A stretch of DNA of 64,000 nucleotides from Gracilinema caldarium DSM 7334 (GCF_000219725.1 NC_015732.1:1798001-1862000), one strand, 5' to 3'; shown: positions 44,031 to 53,297, counted from the stretch's first letter. Numbers and translations are program-made. Notes: a model not told the origin generated them from the sequence alone.

Positions 44031-45263
44031 ATGGAATTGGAAGGCCCCTTAAGTGTTTCCCAGCTCACGGAGCTTATTAAAACCTGTCTGGAAAGAACCT
44101 TTTCAGAAGTGACAGTAGAGGGTGAAATCTCCAACTACCGGCCCTCGAGTACGGGACACCTCTATTTTACACTGAAGGACGCTGGGGCAGCCCTGCAGGC
44201 GGTGATGTTCAAAAACAGACTAAAATCCCTCGACTTTACCCCCCAGGATGGGCAACGGGTCAAGGCTCGGGGAAGCATTTCGGTCTATCCACAGCGGGGG
44301 ACCTACCAGCTTGTATGCGAATACCTTGAACAAGCAGGAACCGGAGATATACTAGCGATGCTTGAAGAGCGGAAGCGCCGGCTCGCCGCTGAGGGGCTTT
44401 TTAATGCAGAACGAAAAAAGGCTATTCCCAACTTTCCCGAAACTGTCGGAGTTGTCAGTTCACCCACAGGGGCTGCAGTACAGGATATCCTAAATATTTT
44501 AAAGCGGCGGGCCCGGGGTATCCGGGTAATCCTGCTGCCGACCCCGGTACAGGGTTCTGATGCGGCCTCGATTATTGCCCGCAGAATCGAACAGGCAAAC
44601 CAGTGGAAACTGGCAGATGTACTTATTGTGGGTAGAGGCGGTGGGTCCCTGGAAGACCTTCTCCCCTTTTCAGAGGAAGTCGTGGTTCGGGCCATAGCCG
44701 ACTCAGACATACCGATTATCAGTGCCGTGGGGCATGAGATTGATTGGGCCCTCTCAGATTTTGCAGCGGACCTGAGGGCCCCTACCCCTTCAGCGGCGGC
44801 TGAACTGGTGAGTGCCAACCGGCAGGAAACGCTGGAACAGGTTCGAAACTACCGGAAAATGTTTTCCGACTCCATTCAGGGACGTCTGGACCGGGCGCGG
44901 CTGCTCATCAAACCCTTTGCCCCTGAAAACTTGGAACTCCGTTTCAGGGCTATACTCCAACCCCGGCTGGTTCGCTTTGATGATGCCAAGGAATCCCTTC
45001 TCATGAGAATGAAGGAACGGCTTTTCAATGTACGGAGAAAATTTGAACTGGCGGTGAATACCCTGGAAGGAGCCAGTCCTTTAGCCATTCTTGAACGGGG
45101 TTATTCGGTAGTGCAGGATGCTGCAACGGGTCGGATCATTCGCAGTTCAAAGGATACAGAACCAGGTAAGTTCCTAAAGATTCGCCCCATGGAGGGGATT
45201 ATAACCGCCAAAACAGAAACAATATTGATTCAAGAGGAATCCGATGGCAACAAAAAACTTTGA
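44031..45263 (+). CDS. xseA: Exodeoxyribonuclease VII large subunit
   Basis: The 410-residue catalytic subunit degrades single-stranded DNA together with XseB. It has an N-terminal OB fold (VTVEGEISNYRPSSTGHLYFTLKD), the nuclease core with GVVSSPTGAAVQDIL, LPTPVQGSDAASIIARRI, VGRGGGSLEDLLPFSEEVVVRAI and SAVGHEIDWALSDFAADLRAPTPSAAAEL (catalytic His/Asp region), and a long C-terminal coiled coil. It heads xseA-xseB-mutL and overlaps xseB by 20 bases. Confidence 0.96.
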   Translation: MELEGPLSVSQLTELIKTCLERTFSEVTVEGEISNYRPSSTGHLYFTLKDAGAALQAVMFKNRLKSLDFTPQDGQRVKARGSISVYPQRGTYQLVCEYLEQAGTGDILAMLEERKRRLAAEGLFNAERKKAIPNFPETVGVVSSPTGAAVQDILNILKRRARGIRVILLPTPVQGSDAASIIARRIEQANQWKLADVLIVGRGGGSLEDLLPFSEEVVVRAIADSDIPIISAVGHEIDWALSDFAADLRAPTPSAAAELVSANRQETLEQVRNYRKMFSDSIQGRLDRARLLIKPFAPENLELRFRAILQPRLVRFDDAKESLLMRMKERLFNVRRKFELAVNTLEGASPLAILERGYSVVQDAATGRIIRSSKDTEPGKFLKIRPMEGIITAKTETILIQEESDGNKKL

Positions 45264-45483
45264 AGAACGGCTTGCGCGACTAGAAGCCTTGGGTGAACAG
45301 ATTCGCCGCACAGATATTCCGCTGGATGATGCCCTGGCGGCCTTTGAAGAGGGGATTAAGTTAGCCAGAACCCTGGAAAAGGACCTCTCTAAAATAGAAA
45401 GCCGCATCGAAATCCTCATGAATGGTCCTGAAGCTAAAGAGGATGAAAAGGTCGAACTGGACCTTTTTGAATCCCAGGAGTAA
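45244..45483 (+). CDS. xseB: Exodeoxyribonuclease VII small subunit
   Basis: The 79-residue helical subunit reads FEERLARLEALGEQIRRTDIPLDDALAAFEEGIKLARTLEKDL, a textbook XseB. The start overlaps the end of xseA by 20 bases, which keeps subunit synthesis coupled. The GTG start of mutL is 2 bases after its stop. Confidence 0.94.
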   Translation: MATKNFEERLARLEALGEQIRRTDIPLDDALAAFEEGIKLARTLEKDLSKIESRIEILMNGPEAKEDEKVELDLFESQE

Positions 45484-45485
45484 TT

Positions 45486-47342
45486 GTGGAAAGCACAGGA
45501 ATACAACGCCGACCCGTCCACATCTTGAGTACCGATGTGGCCCGCAAAATCGCCGCCGGAGAGGTGGTGGATAGGCCCGCCGCCCTCGTACGGGAACTGA
45601 TTGACAATGCTTTGGATGCGGAGGCTCAGACGATCGAGGTGCAGATCGAGGGCGGCGGGGTACGGCGGACCGAGGTGATCGATGATGGTGTAGGCATGAC
45701 CAGGGAGGACTTAGCTCTCTGCTGGCTACCCCATGCAACGAGTAAAGTAGCAAGCCTCGAGGACTTACTTTCGGCAGAAACTCTGGGATTCCGGGGTGAA
45801 GCTCTGGCGGCGATTACGGCAGTAGCCCATGTAGACATTAGTACCAGCATCGATGGCCGTGAAGCTTGGCAGCTTTCGGTTGGCCCAGGAGGCTTTGAAC
45901 AAGCAGCAGAAGCTCAGGCACACCTGATTCAACAAACCAGACGAGTCCGAGGAACCACAGTGCGAGTACTGGGGCTGTTCGACTCTGTACCGGCCAGAAA
46001 AAAATTTCTTAAACGGGATGGGGCTGAAGCCCTGCTGTGTAAACAAATCTTTATTGATAAGGCCATGGCTTTTCCTGATCGGACATTCCGTTTTCTGCAG
46101 GATGGGAATTTAAAGCTCTTTTTTCCACCAATTTCCAGCTACCGGGAACGATTTATCCAGACCCAGTGCGACGGGCCCGAACAGCAATTCGTCCATGAGC
46201 TTTATGCTCAGGGCGAAGGTTTCCATATTACCATGGTAGTCGGAGGCCCTGAACTATATCGTTCTGACCGGCGTGAGCAGTTTGTCTTTGCCAATGGCCG
46301 GCGTATCCAGGATTTTGCGCTACTCCAAGCTCTGGAATATGGTCTTGAAGGCGCCTTCCCTAATGGAACCCATCCAATAGGGGCTCTGTTTATCACGATA
46401 GACCCTGCCCTGGCGGACTTTAATATACATCCGGCAAAACGGGAGGTTCGCTTTAAGGATCCCGGCGCCATTCATCATGCTATTACCGCTAGCCTAAAAA
46501 AGTTCATACATAACTTGCTTCTCAGCGATAAAAATACCCAGATTGTAAAAGACACCAATAAAATGATACTAAAAAACACAGGTTATGAAAAAGCAGCTCA
46601 ACTCTTGGATGTGCACAATGAGTTGTCTCAAGGTACAAAAAATAGTTCTGAACATGTACAGTGTAGCTGTGAAGAACAAGGATTGAGAAAATCAAGTGCC
46701 GCTGCTATTAATACCGGAACTACTAGTGCAGGGAGGCTTGCCATGGAAGCCCTGCTGGAACGTCCGCCACAGTATCAGAAATTACCACAGGTAAGCCAAT
46801 CGGTAACCTATATTGGTCAACTCTTTGGACTTTTTTTGCTGGCCGAAGCAGGAACAACCCTATATATCATAGACCAACATGCAGCCCATGAACGGATACT
46901 CTTTGATAGTCTGACAACACAACCGATTCAAAATCAGGATCTACTTATTCCAATTACTTTTGAAACCGATTCGGAAGAAGAAGACCATTTTCTGACCTTA
47001 CATCAAGAGCGTCTTGCTGAAGCAGGTATAGTTCTTGATGGGCAGGGCCAGGGCTCCTGGGCAATTACAGCGTTACCTGCAAATTGGGAAAAAAGCGACA
47101 GTGAAACCATTCAGGATATTCTAAAACTGTCCGAAGCAGGCGAAGGTTTTATCGAACTGTGGATTGCAACCATGGCATGCCACATGGCAATCAAGGATGG
47201 GGACTATGTTGATAGAGTTACTGCCCAGGCTCTGGTGGAGGCAGCCCTGGCCTTGCCCATTCCCCGCTGTCCCCATGGCCGCCCCATCTGGACCACTGTA
47301 AGCAAGGATGAGCTCTTTCATGCGGTCCGGCGGACCGAATAG
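45486..47342 (+). CDS. mutL: DNA mismatch repair protein MutL, endonuclease type
   Basis: The start is GTG 45486, 2 bases after the xseB stop. The 618-residue protein has the GHKL ATPase (KIAAGEVVDRPAALVRELIDNALDA, DDGVGM, HATSKV, TLGFRGEAL) and a C-terminal dimerisation/endonuclease domain with IIDQHAAHERILFD near 460 and CPHGRP near 595. The metal motif DQHA-x2-E-x4-E reads D at the last position, a conservative change. The linker (about 340-440) is polar. MutS is not in the window. Confidence 0.95.
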   Translation: MESTGIQRRPVHILSTDVARKIAAGEVVDRPAALVRELIDNALDAEAQTIEVQIEGGGVRRTEVIDDGVGMTREDLALCWLPHATSKVASLEDLLSAETLGFRGEALAAITAVAHVDISTSIDGREAWQLSVGPGGFEQAAEAQAHLIQQTRRVRGTTVRVLGLFDSVPARKKFLKRDGAEALLCKQIFIDKAMAFPDRTFRFLQDGNLKLFFPPISSYRERFIQTQCDGPEQQFVHELYAQGEGFHITMVVGGPELYRSDRREQFVFANGRRIQDFALLQALEYGLEGAFPNGTHPIGALFITIDPALADFNIHPAKREVRFKDPGAIHHAITASLKKFIHNLLLSDKNTQIVKDTNKMILKNTGYEKAAQLLDVHNELSQGTKNSSEHVQCSCEEQGLRKSSAAAINTGTTSAGRLAMEALLERPPQYQKLPQVSQSVTYIGQLFGLFLLAEAGTTLYIIDQHAAHERILFDSLTTQPIQNQDLLIPITFETDSEEEDHFLTLHQERLAEAGIVLDGQGQGSWAITALPANWEKSDSETIQDILKLSEAGEGFIELWIATMACHMAIKDGDYVDRVTAQALVEAALALPIPRCPHGRPIWTTVSKDELFHAVRRTE

Positions 47343-47409
47343 AGTTGTTAGCCTAAAGAGTGCACCAATAGGGTCACTCTTGTTCATCAGCGGCCCCAAC
47401 TAGAACTAA

Positions 47410-48384
47410 CTAGAGAAATCTCCTAGATTGGAGAAGTTTTTTCCCCTCGAAGGGTTCTACTGGTACAAACAAATCCGCCAGTTCAGGTTTTATAGCCAAC
47501 CCCACATCTTCGGATAGGGTGATACGGCCCCCCTCTGTCCGCTGGTGAGCCAGGTGGAAAATAAAGTTAATGCTATCGGCAACAAGGGTTCCAGTTTTTC
47601 CCGGTGGCTGAAAAGGAATCGCCCCATAATGGAAAGCACAAAGGAGGGGCAGAGAAAAATCTAATAGTAGCCGCTCATAACTTACCAGAGGACAATTCAG
47701 CTGGAGCCTCAGACAAGTTTCAAGGGCCTGACTGGCTCTTGCCTTTTCAGAAGGGATAAGAAAGAGAAAGGATGCATCAGACTGCATCCAGAGCAGAGCA
47801 TCAATTGGAGAAAAAAGCTGTGTAAGATATTGCTGCAATCTGCTTTGAAGTTCTCCAAACCGCTGTTCACCAAGTTTTGTTTTAAGTGCGCCCTCATGCT
47901 CAGGACCGATATAGAGCAAGTAGAAGGAACAGACCGTACCAGGTCTTATCGATTTCCAGCCGGTAAAGACTTTTTCTTCCAGACCAGCATTATCCTTCGT
48001 CGGTACAACGGATTCACTGAAAGAGGATCTCGTAGAAAGATATTCCTGTATCCGTTTCCAACGCTGAGGTGTAAATCCATTATCAACACAGGCTGGTCCA
48101 AGATAATCCACTGCCCCTTCATGAAAAAACCAGGCAGGGTCGCCGCTTGTACCATCCAAATCAAAGATACCCCAGGGAATCTGGGGGTAAGCGGTGTTTA
48201 TTTTTTTTATAAGTCTTTTAAATGTATTTTCATCAAGCCCCATGACATCAAGATAACAGACATCAAAGGAGGATTCATCTTTTTGACCAATCGTTTCAAT
48301 ATTTTTAATCTCAAGATTGTACCGTTGACTGGAGACCAATTTGCATGGTAGTGAATCACGGGAGGTAAACAGTATAATTTTCAT
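47410..48384 (-). CDS. Receiver-like/degenerate cyclase-fold protein
   Basis: The 324-residue product has an N-terminal receiver-like fold (MKIILFTSRD, FDVCYLDVMGLDENT, IPWGIFDLDGTSGD) without a clear phospho-pocket. Residues about 150-320 are reminiscent of a class III nucleotide cyclase core (VCSFYLLYIGPEHEG..., SPIDALLWMQSDASFLFLIP, VADSINFIFHLAHQRTEGGRITLSEDVGLAI), but the metal Asp and substrate residues are not where active enzymes carry them. It starts where its neighbour ends (1-base overlap). It is probably a non-catalytic sensor or partner of the downstream-placed cyclase; function unknown. Confidence 0.6.
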   Translation of the reverse strand: MKIILFTSRDSLPCKLVSSQRYNLEIKNIETIGQKDESSFDVCYLDVMGLDENTFKRLIKKINTAYPQIPWGIFDLDGTSGDPAWFFHEGAVDYLGPACVDNGFTPQRWKRIQEYLSTRSSFSESVVPTKDNAGLEEKVFTGWKSIRPGTVCSFYLLYIGPEHEGALKTKLGEQRFGELQSRLQQYLTQLFSPIDALLWMQSDASFLFLIPSEKARASQALETCLRLQLNCPLVSYERLLLDFSLPLLCAFHYGAIPFQPPGKTGTLVADSINFIFHLAHQRTEGGRITLSEDVGLAIKPELADLFVPVEPFEGKKLLQSRRFL

Positions 48385-49307
48385 TATTGTTCTACCTCAA
48401 TACTATATTGCCTAAATTTATATGAATCCTTATGCTGTTCTGCACTAAATCGATCCTGTATTACCCTATCAACTGAAATAAACACATTGGAACTTACAAT
48501 CAGAGCATCAGGCTTTCCATATTGTGACTCAATTTCGGTAATTTCTCGTATTGTTTCATTTTTTTTCAATTCCACAGAATCTTCTGCAAATTTAACCGGG
48601 CCACCATGAACCGCAAGCCGTACCCTCAGAGGACTGCCGAGCGTATTCGACAAACGATTATAAAAAAAGAGGTTATGTAATATTTCCATTCCAGCAAGGA
48701 CTGCAGATCGCTCTTTTTTACCAAATACAAAGGCAGCAAGGCATCCATCACCTTCCCAAAACCAAAGACGCCCCATCCGCGGTAGTACCGCCTGGGAAAC
48801 TATTGTTCGCAAATCCCCATAAGCAGCTTCAACAGCTTTTTTTTCATGTCGTCGGACTAGTTCGGAATTCTGTACAATATCAAGCCTCAAAAGAGCTAGT
48901 TGGAATTCATCTCCAGGTACTAATCGGCCCCAATTTGAACTGATCTGGTTCTGGGCATTTTCCATAAAAAGCCCTGTTACCGAATCGTAGGAATACCCCT
49001 CTGCCAAAATAGTTTTAATCAGATCCCGCATATACAGTAGAGGATATTCCCGGCCCATATACCCAGAGGTATCAATTTTAATTAAAAGTTCAATAAGCTG
49101 TAAATAACGTCCAGCCACTATTATGTCTTTCACAACCTGTTCTGCAGCGGTTTGAGCAGTGATTGGTATATTTTCGGGAATACCCGACTGACGATGAATG
49201 TCATAACCAGGAATGACTATCCGCGCAAGACGGACAATCATTTCCATACTAAGAGATTCATAGAGAATTTTACACGTTAACCGATGAAGGCCTGTCTTAA
49301 CTTTCAT
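48384..49307 (-). CDS. Class III adenylate/guanylate cyclase-like protein
   Basis: The 307-residue protein has a helical N-terminus (about 1-120). The class III cyclase fold then follows: FQLALLRLDIVQNSELVRRHEKKAVEAAYGDLRTIV (first metal Asp in RLDI), LWFWEGDGCLAAFVFG (second Asp in EGDG), RVRLAVHGGPVKF, and DALIVSSNVFISVDRVIQDRF. The two metal-binding Asp are present, but the typical transition-state Asn/Arg positions were not confirmed. No membrane segments. It is transcribed with the adjacent degenerate cyclase-like gene, which follows directly. Confidence 0.7.
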   Translation of the reverse strand: MKVKTGLHRLTCKILYESLSMEMIVRLARIVIPGYDIHRQSGIPENIPITAQTAAEQVVKDIIVAGRYLQLIELLIKIDTSGYMGREYPLLYMRDLIKTILAEGYSYDSVTGLFMENAQNQISSNWGRLVPGDEFQLALLRLDIVQNSELVRRHEKKAVEAAYGDLRTIVSQAVLPRMGRLWFWEGDGCLAAFVFGKKERSAVLAGMEILHNLFFYNRLSNTLGSPLRVRLAVHGGPVKFAEDSVELKKNETIREITEIESQYGKPDALIVSSNVFISVDRVIQDRFSAEQHKDSYKFRQYSIEVEQ

Positions 49308-49336
49308 AATTATTTATTCAGAAAAAGGCGGGATTT

Positions 49337-49419
49337 TGCCGGGAACGGGAGTTGAACCCGTACCCCCTTGCGGGGAGGGGATTTTAAGTCCCCGGTGTCT
49401 ACCATTCCACCATCCCGGC
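49337..49419 (-). tRNA. tRNA-Leu (anticodon UAA)
   Basis: On the minus strand acceptor GCCGGGA/TCCCGGC, anticodon arm GGGGA-CTTAAAA-TCCCC with UAA, a long type II variable arm (CTCCCCGCAAGGGGG) and T arm ACGGG-TTCAACT-CCCGT are visible. The discriminator is A and no 3' CCA is encoded. Confidence 0.95.
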
Positions 49420-49463
49420 GCCACTTGTATAATATCAGGAAAGCCTGCTAAGGTCAATATGAT

Positions 49464-50276
49464 ATGATACCTTTCATAGATTCCCATGCCCATCTTTCTA
49501 TGCTCCCAAAAACTCCAGAGGCAGTACAAACCTATATTGATGAATGGAATACGGCTGGTCTTGCATGGATTATTGATGTGGGAACCCAGGCAGAAGACCT
49601 TGAATTACGAATTGCAAGTATAACTCAGGCTTTCGGAACACAAGATGAAACAAAGCTTGTGTATTCTGCGGGTATTTGGCCTTCAGCAGAGGCTATACAA
49701 CATCGTCATCGTTATATTGATAAGCTGACAACCCAGATTCAGCGTTGTCCCAGGGGATTGCTTGTAGCTATCGGAGAATGTGGTATAGATCGTTATTGGA
49801 ACCACCCAGAAAAAGGTGCTGATATACAGGGAGAGCAGGAACTTCTCGCGGCCCATCTTGAGCTTGCTCAAATATATTCCTTACCAGTTATTATCCATTC
49901 CCGGGATGCAGCAAGGGAAACGCTGGATGTGCTTAAAGCATTTCCTAGAGTACAGGGAGTCATCCACTGTTTTTCCTATGGGAAAACAGAAATGAAGGCC
50001 TTTATAAAACAAGGCTGGTACATCTCTTTTGCAGGTAATGTAACCTATAAGAACGCCCAGTCCCTCAGAGAAGCCTTGCAGGAAGTTCCATTGGATCGGA
50101 TGTTACTCGAAACCGATAGCCCCTATTTAGCACCGGTGCCACACCGAGGAAAGACAAACAATCCAGCGATGGTCGTTCATCAATATGAAGTAGCAGCCCG
50201 AATAAAAAACCTGCCCCTCGAGGAACTGGCCCAGCAGATAAAAAGCAACTTTACCAGCTTATTTATTCGGCCTTAA
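49464..50276 (+). CDS. tatD: TatD family metal-dependent DNase
   Basis: The 270-residue protein starts [13 protein letters not shown] with the first metal motif HAH. Further ligands are Glu in [12 protein letters not shown], His in [10 protein letters not shown], His in VIHCFSYG and Asp in [19 protein letters not shown]. TatD enzymes are 3'-5' DNases or hydrolases of related substrates. AAGG lies about 12 bases upstream of ATG 49464. It is convergent with the ferredoxin gene, overlapping its end by 14 bases. Confidence 0.92.
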   Translation: MIPFIDSHAHLSMLPKTPEAVQTYIDEWNTAGLAWIIDVGTQAEDLELRIASITQAFGTQDETKLVYSAGIWPSAEAIQHRHRYIDKLTTQIQRCPRGLLVAIGECGIDRYWNHPEKGADIQGEQELLAAHLELAQIYSLPVIIHSRDAARETLDVLKAFPRVQGVIHCFSYGKTEMKAFIKQGWYISFAGNVTYKNAQSLREALQEVPLDRMLLETDSPYLAPVPHRGKTNNPAMVVHQYEVAARIKNLPLEELAQQIKSNFTSLFIRP

Positions 50277-50460
50277 TAACATTGGTAGGACAAGAATCGA
50301 TCGCTTCTTTGATGGAATCTTCATATTGAGAGAAATCGACCCCGGTCTTTACAACCATTTTATCGGGCACCTCAAAAACCTCAGGACAAATTGATTCGCA
50401 ATTTCCGCAGGAGATGCATTCATCTTCACTTTCATCGAGCCAAACCTTCTTAATTGCCAT
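50263..50460 (-). CDS. Single-cluster [4Fe-4S] ferredoxin
   Basis: The 65-residue protein is a small electron carrier. C-x2-C-x2-C in CISCGNCESICPEVFEV (the cysteines before and in ICP) plus a distal Cys in [11 protein letters not shown] ligate one [4Fe-4S] cluster. A second cluster motif is absent. The start has an AAAAGGAGG ribosome-binding site. It lies 23 bases downstream of the 95-residue gene on the same strand. Its redox partner is not evident. Confidence 0.92.
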   Translation of the reverse strand: MAIKKVWLDESEDECISCGNCESICPEVFEVPDKMVVKTGVDFSQYEDSIKEAIDSCPTNVIKAE

Positions 50461-50483
50461 ATGGACCTCCTTTTATTTCGATT

Positions 50484-50771
50484 TTACCCATAAATGAGCC
50501 GCCGTATCTGTCTGATACTAAGCGGTTCTGAGGCAAAACGTCGATCTTTTAGCTCCAGAGCAATTATATCATAGATTACTTCATTTTTATATCCCTGGCG
50601 TTGGAGGTGATAATGACGGGAACGGACCCATTCCTCTACAGTCTGGTTACAATAAATCACAAATTCCTCCATGAGCCGTGCGGCCATTGAGGGATCGATC
50701 CCATAGACATGATGAAGCCGATCGATAAAGGCCTGGTCTAAGGAATTGTGCCCCTGAACATCATCCTTCAT
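50484..50771 (-). CDS. Small helical protein of unknown function
   Basis: The 95-residue product is predicted to be mostly alpha-helical (FIDRLHHVYGIDPSMAARLMEEFVIYCNQTVEEWVRSRHYHLQRQGYKNEVIYDIIALELKDRRF) with a basic C-terminus (IRQIRRLIYG). The charge pattern would fit RNA or protein binding. I do not recognise it. It lies directly upstream of the ferredoxin gene on the same strand, so the two may work together. Confidence 0.68.
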   Translation of the reverse strand: MKDDVQGHNSLDQAFIDRLHHVYGIDPSMAARLMEEFVIYCNQTVEEWVRSRHYHLQRQGYKNEVIYDIIALELKDRRFASEPLSIRQIRRLIYG

Positions 50772-50823
50772 AGATTGAGTATGGGGTGTATCGATTTAGT
50801 TTGTAAAGCGGTCTTTTATGCCT

Positions 50824-50843
50824 TATACCCGATTTCGGGTATA
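50824..50843. repeat. 20-bp dyad upstream of the small helical protein gene
   Basis: Arms TATACCCGA and TCGGGTATA around TT. It lies about 50 bases upstream of the 95-residue gene's ATG (50771), where an operator would be expected, and shares ATACCC/GGGTAT ends with the palindrome before rex. Confidence 0.45.
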
Positions 50844-50860
50844 GGACATAACATAATACT

Positions 50861-50887
50861 TGCCGACAGGGATTTTCCCTGCCGGCA
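50861..50887 (-). terminator. Hairpin after glnN
   Basis: Arms TGCCGGCAGGGA and TCCCTGTCGGCA (one mismatch) with a 3-base loop lie 29 bases after the glnN stop on the minus strand. The following AGTATTATG contains few T, so it is a modest terminator. Confidence 0.6.
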
Positions 50888-50915
50888 TCATAGATGAGCT
50901 TTTTACTATGAGCTC

Positions 50916-53039
50916 TTATAATGTAAAGAGCAGTTCTTCATAACCGGGGAAGGGCCAAGCTTTCTTATCTACTATTTTTTCAAGAGCATCCACTTTACCC
51001 CTCAGCACACCCATCTGACTTACCACTTTTTCACGGTACGCCTTAGCCTGGATAAAAGCATCCTCTGTTTCCTGAGCTTCGGTCAGAACCTTTTCCAGTT
51101 TATCAGTGTCTTCATTAATTTCGTTGAGGAGTTCAGCGATCCGTTTTGCCTTTTTTTCTTGGGGCGCACTGACCGCACCGATCGCAGCAAGGGACGCCGC
51201 ATCCCGAGCAAGAGCTCCTGCATAGGCACTAACGCCAGGGAATATGGAGCGGCGAACCATAGAAATCATTACTCCTGCTTCGATATTGATCTGCTTGGAA
51301 TAGCGTTCCAGGTAAATATGATACCGGCTTTCTATTTCTTCTTTTGTAAGAATTTGATGGGTTTCAAAGAGAGCAATGATTTCTGGCTGTACCAATACGG
51401 GGAGTACATCGACGGTTGCCCGAACATTGGGAAGCCCACGTCGTTCTGCTTCCTTAACCCATTCTTCAGAATAACCGTTGCCATTAAAGACTACCCGCCG
51501 ATGTTTGGCATAGGATTCTTTAACAATCGCTTCGATGGCTGCATTCTTATCAGAGGCCTTTTCCAGCTTATCTGCAAATTCTGAAAGCACCTGGGCCACC
51601 GCGGTATTAAGGTAGGTATTCGGAGTTGCAATAGATTGGGATGAACCGACCATACGGAATTCGAACTTATTCCCTGTAAAGGCAAAGGGGCTTGTTCGGT
51701 TTCTGTCTGAAACGTCCTTTGGTAAAGTGGGCAGAGAAGTTACACCGAGCTTAATCCGTTCCATGCCGGTACTCTTGCTGACAGGTTTCCCATCGGCAAT
51801 ACTGTCAAAGATTTCTGTAAGAGGTCCGCCAAAGAATACAGAAATAATTGCAGGAGGTGCTTCGTTAGCCCCAAGCCGGTGATCGTTTCCTGCAGTAGCT
51901 GCAGAGGAGCGAAGGAGCAAGGCATAACGATCTACAGCTTCAACCACTGCGGCGGTAAAAAGAAGAAACCGTGCGTTGGATTCTGGATTTTCACCGGGAT
52001 CCAGGAGGTTAATCCCATCATCGGTGGACATGGACCAGTTATTATGCTTACCCGAACCATTAACCCCAGCAAAGGGTTTTTCATGGAGCAGGGCTTCCAT
52101 GCCATGGCGGCGGGCTACCTTCTTAATGGTTTCCATAACTAGCTGGTTACTGTCGACCGCTACGTTAGTAGTAGAGAAGATCGGTGCAATTTCAAACTGA
52201 TTTGGAGCTACCTCATTGTGCTGGGTCTTGGCAGCAACCCCTACCTTCCAGAGTTCTGTATTGAGTTCCCGCATGAACATGGCAACCCGTTCTTTAATAG
52301 CTCCGAAGTAGTGGTCTTCCAACTCCTGGCCTTTTGCTGGCATGGAACCGAATACGGTGCGTCCGGTAAGCATGAGGTCCGGCCTTTCATCAAAATACTT
52401 TTTATCGACCAGAAAATATTCCTGTTCAGGACCAACGGTGGTGATTACCTGTTTTGCTGTTGTATTACCCAACGCTCGAAGGATGCGGATCGCCTGTTTA
52501 TTCAGAGCATTCATGGACCTTAAGAGGGGAACCTTCTTATCAAGAGCATGCCCATAGTAGCTGAAGAAAGCCGTAGGGATGCAGAGGGTGGTTCCTGTAG
52601 GGTCCTGCTTAAGGAAAGCAGGGCTCGTAACATCCCAGGCAGTGTAACCCCGGGCTTCGAAGGTAGCCCTGAGGCCTCCAGAGGGGAAACTCGACGCATC
52701 GGGTTCGCCCTTAATGAGTTCTTTACCTGAGAATTCCATGAGTACCTTTCCGTCACTGGTTGGTGCGATGAACGAATCATGTTTTTCAGCGGTTAAGCCC
52801 GTGAGAGGATGAAACCAGTGGGTATAGTGGGTGGCTCCTTTTTCCAGAGCCCAGTCCCGCATTGCAGCGGCCACTACTTCGGCAACCTCAAGGCTCAGTT
52901 CCTTTTCTCCTGCCTGGACTGCGAGAATTTCTTTATAGATGCTTTTTGGCAGTCGTTCCCGCATGACCGAATTGGAAAAACAGTTGGTTCCATAGAGGCT
53001 CGGTACGGAAGTTTCAATAAAATTAATGCTTTCGCTCAT
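50916..53039 (-). CDS. glnN: Glutamine synthetase type III (GlnN)
   Basis: The start is ATG 53039 (AAGGAG just upstream). The 707-residue protein is a GSIII, the large dodecameric glutamine synthetase of Bacteroidetes, cyanobacteria and spirochetes, which forms glutamine from glutamate and ammonia. Family marks are the N-terminal [54 protein letters not shown], and [31 protein letters not shown] with catalytic metal ligands. GSIII is not adenylylated. Transcription is likely sigma-54 dependent (promoter at 53123-53138). Confidence 0.96.
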   Translation of the reverse strand: MSESINFIETSVPSLYGTNCFSNSVMRERLPKSIYKEILAVQAGEKELSLEVAEVVAAAMRDWALEKGATHYTHWFHPLTGLTAEKHDSFIAPTSDGKVLMEFSGKELIKGEPDASSFPSGGLRATFEARGYTAWDVTSPAFLKQDPTGTTLCIPTAFFSYYGHALDKKVPLLRSMNALNKQAIRILRALGNTTAKQVITTVGPEQEYFLVDKKYFDERPDLMLTGRTVFGSMPAKGQELEDHYFGAIKERVAMFMRELNTELWKVGVAAKTQHNEVAPNQFEIAPIFSTTNVAVDSNQLVMETIKKVARRHGMEALLHEKPFAGVNGSGKHNNWSMSTDDGINLLDPGENPESNARFLLFTAAVVEAVDRYALLLRSSAATAGNDHRLGANEAPPAIISVFFGGPLTEIFDSIADGKPVSKSTGMERIKLGVTSLPTLPKDVSDRNRTSPFAFTGNKFEFRMVGSSQSIATPNTYLNTAVAQVLSEFADKLEKASDKNAAIEAIVKESYAKHRRVVFNGNGYSEEWVKEAERRGLPNVRATVDVLPVLVQPEIIALFETHQILTKEEIESRYHIYLERYSKQINIEAGVMISMVRRSIFPGVSAYAGALARDAASLAAIGAVSAPQEKKAKRIAELLNEINEDTDKLEKVLTEAQETEDAFIQAKAYREKVVSQMGVLRGKVDALEKIVDKKAWPFPGYEELLFTL

Positions 53040-53122
53040 AGTTCGCTCCTTGCGATTACTAGAATATTGACCTATGAGAACCACTAACACCTACAGTGAT
53101 GAGCGGCACCCATATAATTGCT

Positions 53123-53138
53123 AGCAAATAACATGCCA
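53123..53138 (-). promoter_or_regulatory. Sigma-54 promoter of glnN
   Basis: On the minus strand TGGCATGTTATTTGCT matches the consensus TGGCAYRNNNNTTGCW at every position, with GG and GC exactly 10 bases apart. It lies about 85 bases before the glnN ATG. An AAA+ activator is therefore required; the NifA-like protein at 55276 is the nearest candidate. Confidence 0.8.
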
Positions 53139-53191
53139 ACTATTGTTACAATTTGCATTTCAAAATATTTTATTACAATACAATATTTTAT

Positions 53192-53217
53192 AAAAAACCG
53201 CAGTAGGATTACTGCGG
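53192..53217 (-). terminator. Intrinsic terminator downstream of glnK
   Basis: On the minus strand arms CCGCAGTA and TACTGCGG with a 4-base loop are followed by six T. It ends the amtB-glnK transcript, so glnN is a separate unit driven by the sigma-54 promoter downstream of it. Confidence 0.82.
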
Positions 53218-53225
53218 GTCTGAGC

Positions 53226-53267
53226 TACATCCATGTAAGAAACAGTCGTATTTCATACATTTATGTA
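53226..53267. promoter_or_regulatory. Two TACA-N4-TGTA operators upstream of glnN
   Basis: TACATCCATGTA (53226-53237) and TACATTTATGTA (53256-53267) are perfect TACA-N4-TGTA dyads whose centres are 30 bases apart, about three helix turns. They lie 90-130 bases upstream of the sigma-54 -24 element, the usual position of enhancer sites for NtrC/NifA-type activators. Confidence 0.6.
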
Positions 53268-53297
53268 GGTCTATACAAATCTATTATTTTTACAAGC

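Noticed and set aside
47356-47381. Terminator after mutL (AAGAGTG/CACTCTT stem)
   Set aside because: The stem is only seven base pairs with a 12-base loop and no T-run, so the support is too weak.
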